Assembly (NCBI GenBank): GCA_937983475.1
Contig: CALJZV010000213.1
Span: forward strand, 1-19,660
Length of the DNA stretch: 19,660 bases
Source of the DNA: an uncultured Verrucomicrobiales bacterium
Lineage (GTDB): Bacteria > Verrucomicrobiota > Verrucomicrobiia > Limisphaerales > JACDHS01
Reading direction: 5' to 3'
Under the pieces are notes generated by a model. The model was given only the letters and a program-made list of their open reading frames with translations, searched no databases and was not told where the DNA came from. A program made the translations under genes and the position numbers. Below, piece by piece: positions 1 to 6,583 of this stretch (position 1 is the first letter of the stretch; every line of letters starts with the position of its first letter).

Positions 1-130
1 AATCGATCGTTTTTCCCAAGACTTTGTAGTTTACTTTCCGGTAAAAATTGGCAGGCTCTCCCCCACACACCTCACCAAGTCGGGCATGTCGTCCGCCCGC
101 GCCCACGTGTGGCGTGCCCATTCCAAACCT

Positions 131-3082
131 ATGAAAAAACTACTTCACTTCGGTTCCCTACTGTTTGCTGCCGCATTGTCCGTCGCGTCCGCCAAGGCGG
201 ACGAAATGCGGGCCTTCTGGGTGGATGCCTGGGGAGCGGGCTTCCTCAACGCAAGCGAGGTCACAACCCTCGTCAACAATTGCCGCACCTACAACTACAA
301 CGCGGTCATCGTCCAGATGCGCCGTCGCGGCGACGCCTTTTACATGCCGCAGGCGCCCAACGGGGAGCCACGCACCACAGCCCTTGCGGGAGGGTATGAC
401 GCCTTGCAGGAGCTGATCAACCAGTGCCATTCGGGCAGCCCCCGCATCGAGGTGCATTGCTGGGTGCCCACACACTTTATCTGGGGCGACACCAACAATC
501 CCCCGTCGCAGGCCGGACATGTTTTCAACCTGCACCCTGAGTACCTGATGAAGAACTTCGCCGGGTCCACCATCCTGGCCGAGGGCTATTATCTGGATCC
601 CGGCCATCCCGACGCGACGACCTGGAACTACAACATGGCCGTGGACATCGTCAGCCGCTACAACATCGACGGCTTCCACTGGGATTACATCCGCTACCCG
701 CAGCAGGACTCGGGCTACAACGACACGGCCATTGCCCGATACAACGCGGAATTTGGTCTGAGCGGAAAGCCCGGGATCGCCGACGCGCAGTTCTCCACCT
801 GGCGCCGCCGCCAGGTGACCGACTTCCTGCGCTGGGTCAACTCCGATTTGCTGGCGATCAAGCCCAACCTGGCGCTGTCGGTCTCGGTTTTCGCAAACCG
901 CACCGACGCCTATAACAACAGGTTTCAGGATTGGGCAGGCTGGAACAACGAGGGCATCATCGACCTGTGCTTCCCAATGAACTACACCTCGGACAACCCC
1001 ACTTTCAACACACGCACGGATGACGCCTGGGTCAACCAAGGCGTGCGCCGCGTGTATGTCGGCCCGGGCGCCTACCTCAACACAAAGGAAAACACCGTCA
1101 CGCAACTGACATACGTCCGCAACAAGGGTTTCCTGGGCACCTCGTTCTACAGCTACCGCACCCCCAACAGCGGCACGGTCAATCAGACGGCCACCTTCAC
1201 CCATGTTCGTGACAACTATCAGCCCACCTGGCAAAACGTCCCCTCGATTCCTTGGAAGGCCACGCCCACCAAGGGCATCGTCAAGGGGACCATCACCCGC
1301 CAGGACACCGGGGCTCCAGTTTACAACGCCACCGTCACCTTGGCCACCACGCCATCCCGCAACCAGTTTTCGGAGGCCCATGGCAAATATGCCTTCTTCG
1401 AGGCGCCGGTCGGTTCCTGGAACGTCAGCGCCACGGCTCCCGGTTTGGGCGTGGGCAACGGCACGGCGGTCGTCACTGCGGGTGGCGTTGTCAATGTCAA
1501 CATTGTGATCCCCTTGGCCGACACCACGCCGCCGGTCATCTCCAACGTGGCCTCCAGCCAGATCACCGACACCACCGCCCGGATCACCTGGACGACCGAT
1601 GAGAACTCCGACAGCGCCGTCAACTATGGCCTGACGACCTCCTACGGCTCGACCACATCGGACGCAACCCTGGTGATTAGCCACACCATCGATCTGGCGG
1701 GCCTGACGCCCAACACGCTCTACAACTACCGCGTTCGCTCGAAGGATTCCTCGGGCAACGAGGCCGTCTCGGGCAACTTTACCTTCACCACGCTGCCCGC
1801 AGGACAGGTTTCCGACATCATTATCGACAACCCCGCAGCCACAGTTGTCGGCACGTGGACCACGGGCACCTCGGCCACTGACAAATACGGCTCGGATTAC
1901 AAGTACAAAGGCCAAGGCACTGGCGCCAATTACCACCAATACACGCCCAACATCCTCACTGCCGGCGATTACAATGTCTATGAGTGGCATTCCCAGGGCA
2001 GCAATCGCGGCATCGATACCCCGCACGTGATTGCCTACAACGGCGGAACAGTCACCAACCTGATCAATCAGCAAATCAACGGCGGCAAATGGAATCTTTT
2101 GGGCAAATATAACTTCGGCACCGGCACCACCAAATATGTCCGGATCACAGACGCGATCGGGACGGCCGGCCAAATTGCCATGGCCGACGCGATCAAGTTC
2201 GAGTTTGTCCCGCCGCCTCCGCCGCCAGCCGCCCCTAGCGGCCTCTCGGCCAACGCCGTCAGCTCCAGCCAGATCAACCTCTCCTGGACCGACAACTCCA
2301 ACAACGAGGACAACTTTGTTGTCGCCCGGAGCACTACCGCAGGCGGGCCTTACACCGATATTGCCACCCTGGCGGCGAACACCACCTCCTACAACAACAC
2401 CGGCCTGTCGGCCAGCACCACCTATTATTACGTCGTGCGCGCCACAAACGTCGGTGGTTCCTCGGCCAATTCCAACGAGGCCAGTGCCACGACTCAGGCC
2501 GCGCCCACCGTCGTCACTTTCACCTCCATCGGCTCGGAGGACGGTTATGTCTTGGAGTCAACCGAAACCTCCAATGTGGGCGGCACCGTCTCCTCGACCC
2601 TTTCGAGCACCTCGGCCCTGCGCACCGGCGATGACAACAGCGACCGGCAATACAAGGCGTTTGTCTCCTTCGACACCTCCTCGATTCCCGATGGCGCGAC
2701 CATTGTCTCGGCGGTGCTCAAGCTCAAGCGCGGCACCCTGAGCGGCACCAGCCCCTTCACCACGCACGGCACCTGCTACGCCGACATCAAGGGCGGCACT
2801 GGCTTCGGCGGTTCGACCGCCTTGGCGGCCGGTGACTTCCAGGCGGCAGCCGACGCCAATCAGGTGGCCACGATGAGCACGGCGAGCAGCAACGGAACCT
2901 GGTCCACCGGCAGCATCAATGCCACGGGCCTGGGCTTTGTGAACAAGACCGGAAAAACACAGTTCCGCGTTTACTTCTCCCTGGATGACAATGATGACCT
3001 GGGCAACGACTACATCGGCTGGTATTCGGGCGAAAACTCGACCAGCTCCAATCGGCCCGTGCTGGAAGTAACCTACCAGTAA
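131..3082 (+). CDS. Secreted GHL10-type glycoside hydrolase-like protein with Ig-like, golvesin-like and DNRLRE modules
   Basis: The 983-residue product starts with a signal peptide (MKKLLHF, hydrophobic core, A-x-A before about residue 24), so it is probably exported. I chose the ATG at 131 because the upstream in-frame ATG at 86 would put 15 polar residues before the signal. Residues about 25-375 match the GHL10 (DUF187) TIM-barrel family, with FHWDYIRYP at 182-190 (D185 a likely active-site acid) and FPMNYT at 281-286. Then follow a carboxypeptidase-regulatory-like fold (about 381-462), a fibronectin type III domain (463-556), a golvesin/Xly-type binding module (562-694), a proline-rich linker, a second fibronectin domain (702-791) and a C-terminal DNRLRE-type domain (795-983). 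The characterised GHL10 member DigH of E. coli cuts denuded peptidoglycan; the substrate here is unknown. It stands alone, convergent with the rhamnose operon. I am sure of the family, not of the substrate. Confidence 0.88.
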   Translation: MKKLLHFGSLLFAAALSVASAKADEMRAFWVDAWGAGFLNASEVTTLVNNCRTYNYNAVIVQMRRRGDAFYMPQAPNGEPRTTALAGGYDALQELINQCHSGSPRIEVHCWVPTHFIWGDTNNPPSQAGHVFNLHPEYLMKNFAGSTILAEGYYLDPGHPDATTWNYNMAVDIVSRYNIDGFHWDYIRYPQQDSGYNDTAIARYNAEFGLSGKPGIADAQFSTWRRRQVTDFLRWVNSDLLAIKPNLALSVSVFANRTDAYNNRFQDWAGWNNEGIIDLCFPMNYTSDNPTFNTRTDDAWVNQGVRRVYVGPGAYLNTKENTVTQLTYVRNKGFLGTSFYSYRTPNSGTVNQTATFTHVRDNYQPTWQNVPSIPWKATPTKGIVKGTITRQDTGAPVYNATVTLATTPSRNQFSEAHGKYAFFEAPVGSWNVSATAPGLGVGNGTAVVTAGGVVNVNIVIPLADTTPPVISNVASSQITDTTARITWTTDENSDSAVNYGLTTSYGSTTSDATLVISHTIDLAGLTPNTLYNYRVRSKDSSGNEAVSGNFTFTTLPAGQVSDIIIDNPAATVVGTWTTGTSATDKYGSDYKYKGQGTGANYHQYTPNILTAGDYNVYEWHSQGSNRGIDTPHVIAYNGGTVTNLINQQINGGKWNLLGKYNFGTGTTKYVRITDAIGTAGQIAMADAIKFEFVPPPPPPAAPSGLSANAVSSSQINLSWTDNSNNEDNFVVARSTTAGGPYTDIATLAANTTSYNNTGLSASTTYYYVVRATNVGGSSANSNEASATTQAAPTVVTFTSIGSEDGYVLESTETSNVGGTVSSTLSSTSALRTGDDNSDRQYKAFVSFDTSSIPDGATIVSAVLKLKRGTLSGTSPFTTHGTCYADIKGGTGFGGSTALAAGDFQAAADANQVATMSTASSNGTWSTGSINATGLGFVNKTGKTQFRVYFSLDDNDDLGNDYIGWYSGENSTSSNRPVLEVTYQ

Positions 3083-3101
3083 TTCGCGATCACCCGACTC
3101 G

Positions 3102-3144
3102 AAAACCCGCTCTGCTCACAATGGCAGGGCGGGTTTTTTATTTT
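3102..3144 (+). terminator. Rho-independent terminator, possibly bidirectional
   Basis: A hairpin 20 bases after the stop of the GHL10 gene pairs 3102-3115 with 3124-3137 (about 14 bp, one G-U pair, core AACCCGC/GCGGGTT) around an 8-base loop. The 3' arm runs into TTTTTT-A-TTTT. It lies between convergent genes. The A-run before the left arm gives a shorter U-tract on the other strand, so it may also end the rfb transcript. Confidence 0.85.
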
Positions 3145-3154
3145 CGTCAGGGAG

Positions 3155-4192
3155 TTACGCTCGCGTCACCCGCCGCACCCAGTCCTGATGGCTAATATAC
3201 CACTGGATGGTTTCACGGATGCCGTTTTCAAAGGTGTGGGCGGGCGTCCAACCGAGTTCCCTCTGGATTTTCGAGGCGTCAATGGCATAGCGGCGGTCGT
3301 GGCCTGGACGGTCCTTCACAAAGGTGATGAGTTGTCGCGAGCCGCCGCCCAGTTGAGGGGCCAGTTCGTCCATGAGGTCGCAAATCAGCTCGGTAATGCG
3401 GATGTTGGCCCATTCGTTATGGCCGCCGATGTTGTAGGTTTCGCCCAACCGCCCACGCGTGAGCACCTGCCACAGCGCCTCGGCATGGTCGCGCACAAAG
3501 AGCCAGTCCCGCACGTTGAGGCCGTCGCCGTATACCGGGATGGGCTTGCGCGCGATGACGCTCTGGATGATGACCGGGATGAACTTCTCGGGAAATTGAA
3601 ACGACCCGTAGTTGTTCGAGCAATTGGTCGTCACCACCGGCATGCCGTAGGTGTGATGGTAGGCGCGCACCAAAAAATCGCTGGCCGCCTTGCTGGCCGA
3701 GTAGGGCGAATTGGGAGCGTACGGCGTGGTTTCAGTAAAATGACCCTCGGGTCCGAGGCTGCCGTACACTTCGTCGGTCGAGACGTGATGGAAGCGGAAG
3801 CGTGAAGCGTGATCCGTGAACCGTGAATTGTCGGGGTGGCTCCACCAGTAATGCCGGCAGGCCTCGAGCAAATGAAACGTGCCGACGATGTTGGTCTGAA
3901 TGAAATCGCCCGGGCCGGTAATCGAGCGGTCCACGTGCGATTCGGCGGCCAGGTGCAACACATGGGTGATCCGGTGCTTTTGCACGACGCCGACGACGGC
4001 CTCCTTGTCGCGCAGGTCCACCCGCTCGAAGACGTATTTGGGATGCGTCGCCACGCCCTCCAGGTTTTCCAGGTGCCCGGCGTAGGTCAGGCAGTCGAGG
4101 TTGACCAACCGCTCCACCTCCGGCTTGCCGATGACGTGGTGAATGACATTGGAGCCGATGAACCCGGCCCCGCCTGTGACAAGTAAACGCAT
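3155..4192 (-). CDS. rfbB: dTDP-glucose 4,6-dehydratase (RmlB/RfbB)
   Basis: This 345-residue short-chain dehydrogenase has the family's usual length. It converts dTDP-glucose to dTDP-4-keto-6-deoxyglucose, the second step of nucleotide-rhamnose synthesis, in the cytoplasm. Visible motifs are the NAD-binding GGAGFIG (7-13), LAAESHVDRS (81-90), the catalytic TDE triad T139-D140-E141 in STDEVYG, and YSASK with Y164 and K168. NNYGSFQFPEKFIP and RDWLFVRDH are also typical of RmlB. It is the last gene of the leftward operon and is separated from the reductase by the GxxExxY cassette. An oddity is the stretch NSRFTDHASRF (about 122-132), encoded by a heptanucleotide repeat just before the catalytic STDEVYG; it looks like a tolerated repeat expansion in a surface loop. 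No Shine-Dalgarno is seen before the ATG. Confidence 0.95.
   Translation of the reverse strand: MRLLVTGGAGFIGSNVIHHVIGKPEVERLVNLDCLTYAGHLENLEGVATHPKYVFERVDLRDKEAVVGVVQKHRITHVLHLAAESHVDRSITGPGDFIQTNIVGTFHLLEACRHYWWSHPDNSRFTDHASRFRFHHVSTDEVYGSLGPEGHFTETTPYAPNSPYSASKAASDFLVRAYHHTYGMPVVTTNCSNNYGSFQFPEKFIPVIIQSVIARKPIPVYGDGLNVRDWLFVRDHAEALWQVLTRGRLGETYNIGGHNEWANIRITELICDLMDELAPQLGGGSRQLITFVKDRPGHDRRYAIDASKIQRELGWTPAHTFENGIRETIQWYISHQDWVRRVTRA
3800..3827. repeat. Heptanucleotide tandem repeat inside rfbB
   Basis: Four consecutive 7-base units read GCGTGAA, GCGTGAT, CCGTGAA, CCGTGAA on the + strand. The array lies in the rfbB frame and encodes an S/R/F/T/D/H-rich peptide. Seven-base units stay in frame only as multiples of three (21 bases, 7 residues) or with compensating changes, so the present length has been selected to keep the frame open. 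Confidence 0.7.
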
Positions 4193-4198
4193 AGGATG

Positions 4199-4220
4199 AT
4201 GAACAACAAAGAAACAAAGG
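4199..4220 (+). repeat. Inverted repeat, left copy
   Basis: This is the left arm of the 21/22 inverted repeat around the GxxExxY gene. Read on the + strand it gives a nine-codon mini-ORF (MNNKETKDL) whose start mirrors the N-terminus of the GxxExxY product. Confidence 0.75.
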
Positions 4221-4222
4221 AT

Positions 4223-4662
4223 TTATGATTTCCTCAAATTCAATGTGCGATGAATTCCGTTCTTGATCAGCACTTCGTTGAAATTGATCAACAATCCAAG
4301 GGGCATGCCGAGAACCTTCAATACGTGATCAGTTGAGCTTTATGAATGGGCAGCACGGATTCAACGGCTTTCAGTTCCACGACCAACTTGTCCTCCAACA
4401 GCACATCCGCACGAAAACCGGAATCCACTTTCATTCCGCGATAACACAACGGCACCAAGATCTCCTTTCTAAAATGAATGCCGCGCAGGCTCAACTCGTG
4501 ACAAAAACAGTCCCGATACGCGCTTTCGAGCAGGCCCGGCCCCAATTCTCGATGAACGAGGAAGGCGGAATCGACCGCCTGCCTTGCAAGATTCTCAATT
4601 TCCTGCGGGATTTTGACCTCCACCCATAATCCGCTTCGTGCCTTTGATTCTTTGTTGTTCAT
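4223..4662 (-). pseudogene. GxxExxY family protein (PDDEXK_3-like), frameshifted
   Basis: The readable part has 114 residues and holds the signature G43-L-L-E46-S-A-Y49 and a nuclease-like D86 ... E96-L-K98 core, as in PF13366. It stops at TGA 4318-4320, right after HKAQLITY. The next frame continues with LKVLGMPLGLLINFN and further residues to a TAA at 4223-4225, which is the expected C-terminus of this family. One missing T in TATTTGAAG (here TATTGAAG, about 4316-4323) explains the break; restored, the product would have 146 residues. The start overlaps the reductase stop as ATGA. The family's role is unknown, although it is common and often multicopy in Verrucomicrobia and related groups. 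The shift could be a real mutation or a sequencing error. Confidence 0.88.
4641..4662 (-). repeat. Inverted repeat, right copy
   Basis: This is the right arm of the inverted repeat. It carries the ATG and first codons (MNNKESK) of the GxxExxY gene and also supplies the TGA stop of the upstream reductase through an ATGA overlap. Confidence 0.75.
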
Positions 4663-5603
4663 TTTTCCCGCTTCCAGTTTTCCAGCGATTTCTCCAGCGC
4701 GTCGTCCACGGGGCGCAGCTTCACGCCGGTGGACAGGAGCTTGGAGACATCCAGGATGCAGTTGGAGCGGGGCGTCCGGGCCGCGACGCGGTAAAATTCC
4801 TCGTCATTTTGCCAGAACTCAAATTCACGGCCCGGCTTGAGAATGCGCTGGATCATGTCCACCACTTCCCGGCTGGTCACAAAGCCCGGGTTGGTCACGT
4901 TGTAGGTGCCAAAGGGCGCTTTCATTTTCCACAAATCCAGGCAGGCGTTGACGAAATCGCCGCGGTGCGAGAGCGAGTTGACGTTGTCATACACCTTGGC
5001 GTAGCGCTGGATTTTCGAGAGGTAATTGCGGGCGTTGTCGCACTCGTCGAATGGAATGCGCAGGCGCCAGATGTAGCCCCGGCCCGCGCCGGCCAACGCC
5101 TCCTCGGCCAGGGCCTTGGTGCCGCTGTAGAAGCTGCATGGCGGCTGACGGAAGGTGAAATTCGGCTCGTCGGTCTCCGTGAAACCCCGCACCGCGCCGA
5201 CTTTCCGCAGGGCGACGACATCCAACTGAGTGAGGTCCTTTTCCACGCGCTCCGCGCCGCCCTCGACAATTTTGCCGCCCGAGAAAATACAACCGGAGGA
5301 GACGTGCCCCCAGGGGATGTCCAGGGCTGCGCAAGCCTGCGCGATGGTCTGCGGCAGAAGCGTGTTGCCGGCGAGCGTCTCGGCGCGGGCGGTTTCGCAG
5401 GCGTCCACGTTGGGTTTGCCGGTGAACCCGGCGGCGTTGATGACCAGTTCGGGGCGGTGTTCTTTGAGGTAATTAAAAAGCGCGTCAAAGCGCGTGTAAT
5501 CGAGGCGGCTTCGCGACAGCACGGCGTGGTTCCAACCGCGCGCGCGCAGCGCCGCTTCAAACGCCTGTCCCACATAGCCGGTGCCGCCAAGGAGAAGAAT
5601 CAT
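4659..5603 (-). CDS. Nucleotide-rhamnose synthase-like epimerase/reductase (RmlD superfamily, NRS/ER type)
   Basis: This 314-residue Rossmann protein has GGTGYVG (6-12) and a catalytic Y159-SGT-K163. It belongs to the RmlD superfamily, but its signatures follow the plant and mimivirus bifunctional 3,5-epimerase/4-reductase: FTGKPNVDACE (60-70), SSGCIF (102-107) instead of the STDYVF of bacterial RmlD, RNYLSKIQRY (192-201), TNPGFVT (237-243) and PRSNCILD (278-285). From memory of Arabidopsis NRS/ER, its epimerase residues Cys115 and Lys183 align with C105 and K197 here. It lies 3 bases after rfbA in an operon with rfbB and without rfbC, so it probably makes dTDP-L-rhamnose from the 4-keto-6-deoxy intermediate in both steps. 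There is about a 25-residue insertion (about 110-135) relative to the plant enzyme. Bifunctionality is inferred. Confidence 0.8.
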   Translation of the reverse strand: MILLLGGTGYVGQAFEAALRARGWNHAVLSRSRLDYTRFDALFNYLKEHRPELVINAAGFTGKPNVDACETARAETLAGNTLLPQTIAQACAALDIPWGHVSSGCIFSGGKIVEGGAERVEKDLTQLDVVALRKVGAVRGFTETDEPNFTFRQPPCSFYSGTKALAEEALAGAGRGYIWRLRIPFDECDNARNYLSKIQRYAKVYDNVNSLSHRGDFVNACLDLWKMKAPFGTYNVTNPGFVTSREVVDMIQRILKPGREFEFWQNDEEFYRVAARTPRSNCILDVSKLLSTGVKLRPVDDALEKSLENWKREK

Positions 5604-5606
5604 ACG

Positions 5607-6485
5607 TCAGGTGCGGTGCCGCTGGATGTCCTCCACGGCGCGGCGAAGATACTCGCGGTATTCGCAGTTGGGCATCTGCGAGATGCCTGCTTCAATTTGC
5701 TCCTGGGACAGAAACCCGCGCCGGAACGCGGCCTCCTCGGGGCAGCCGATCTTGATGCCCTGCCGTTTTTCGATGGTCTGCACGTAGGCCGAGGCCTCGT
5801 GAAGGCTCGAGCTGGTGCCGGCGTCCAGCCACGCAAACCCGCGGCTCAGGCGGCAGACGCGCAGTTGCTTGCGGCGAAGGTATTCGACGTTGACGTCGGT
5901 GATTTCCAGTTCGCCGCGCGCCGAGGGCTTGAGGTTGCGCGTGATCTCCAAAACCTGGTTGTCGTAGAGGTAAAGGCCCGGCACGGCAAAATTGCTCTTG
6001 GGTTTTTTGGGCTTCTCCTCGATGGAGATCGCGTTGCCCTCGCCGTCGAATTCGACCACGCCATAGCGCTCGGGGTCCTGCACGTGGTAGCCAAAAATCG
6101 TGGCGCCGGATTCAAACTGCGCGAAGGCCGTCTTGAAGCAGTCCGCGCCGTAAAAAATGTTGTCGCCCAGGATCAGCGCGACCGAATCCTTGCCGACGAA
6201 GGATTCGGCGATGAGGAACGCCTGTGCGATGCCCTGTGGCTGGGCCTGCTCGCGGTATTCGATGGTGACGCCCCATTTGCGGCCGTCGCCCAGCAGTTGC
6301 CAGAAGCGGGGCAGGTCGTGCGGAGTGGAGATAAGGCAAAGCTCGCGAATGCCGTTCTCTATGAGCGTGGTCAGGGGGTAATAGACCATCGGCTTGTCGA
6401 AAACCGGCTGTAGTTGTTTGCTGGCGACCAGCGTCAGCGGGTAAAGGCGCGACCCGGCGCCGCCCGCGAGAACAATGCCTTTCAT
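5607..6485 (-). CDS. rfbA: Glucose-1-phosphate thymidylyltransferase (RmlA/RfbA)
   Basis: The 292-residue product condenses dTTP and glucose-1-phosphate to dTDP-glucose, the entry step of the rhamnose pathway. It shows the nucleotidyltransferase signature LAGGAGSRLYPLT (6-18), KPMVYYPL (31-38), the metal-binding ILGDNIFYG (105-113, D108), EEKPKKPKSN (156-165), GELEITDVN (191-199) and WLDAGT (219-224), and it has the usual family length. I start it at the ATG at 6485 (MKGIVLAGG) because the 14 residues upstream in the open frame are not part of the family. It is the first gene of the leftward operon and is followed after 3 bases by the reductase. Its upstream region (6486-6583) is shared with the divergent PSD1 gene. 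No Shine-Dalgarno is visible. Confidence 0.96.
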   Translation of the reverse strand: MKGIVLAGGAGSRLYPLTLVASKQLQPVFDKPMVYYPLTTLIENGIRELCLISTPHDLPRFWQLLGDGRKWGVTIEYREQAQPQGIAQAFLIAESFVGKDSVALILGDNIFYGADCFKTAFAQFESGATIFGYHVQDPERYGVVEFDGEGNAISIEEKPKKPKSNFAVPGLYLYDNQVLEITRNLKPSARGELEITDVNVEYLRRKQLRVCRLSRGFAWLDAGTSSSLHEASAYVQTIEKRQGIKIGCPEEAAFRRGFLSQEQIEAGISQMPNCEYREYLRRAVEDIQRHRT

Positions 6486-6546
6486 GCCGCAAAGAATAAA
6501 ACCCCGGAGGCGGAAAAGGAAACGCAATTTGCCAAAACAGCATGGC

Positions 6547-6575
6547 TTGCCGGAAGCGCGGCCTCATTTTATGAT
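6547..6575 (+). promoter_or_regulatory. Possible sigma-70-type promoter for the PSD1 gene
   Basis: TTGCCG at 6547-6552 and TATGAT at 6570-6575 are separated by exactly 17 bases. Only 8 bases lie between the -10 box and the ATG at 6584, so transcription would begin at or next to the start codon and give a leaderless message. It is a pattern match only. Confidence 0.3.
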
Positions 6576-6583
6576 GACCCGAC

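Larger units (their letters stand above)
4199..4662. mobile_element. Inverted-repeat-bounded GxxExxY cassette (putative small insertion)
   Basis: A 22-bp sequence beginning ATGAACAACAAAGAA at 4199-4220 recurs on the opposite strand at 4641-4662 with 21 of 22 positions identical. The two copies tightly enclose the GxxExxY gene: one contains its start codon and the other begins two bases beyond its restored stop codon. The similarity stops sharply at the 22-bp limits on both sides. The 464-bp unit sits between two genes of a metabolic operon. I see no transposase and no obvious target-site duplication, so mobility is inferred from structure only. Confidence 0.5.

Noticed and set aside
86..130. 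Upstream ATG start for the GHL10 gene
   Set aside because: It would add 15 polar residues in front of a good signal peptide that begins at the ATG at 131.
1..130. Possible promoter upstream of the first gene
   Set aside because: AT-rich boxes are present but none gives acceptable -35/-10 spacing.
158..2173. 671-residue open frame on the minus strand under the GHL10 gene
   Set aside because: It is antisense to a clear multidomain gene, has low-complexity V/G/R-rich composition and no recognisable motif; long antisense frames are expected in GC-rich DNA.
4638..6413. 591-residue plus-strand open frame across the rfb operon
   Set aside because: It runs opposite to rfbA and the reductase, which have full family motifs, and spans their junction; a shadow frame.
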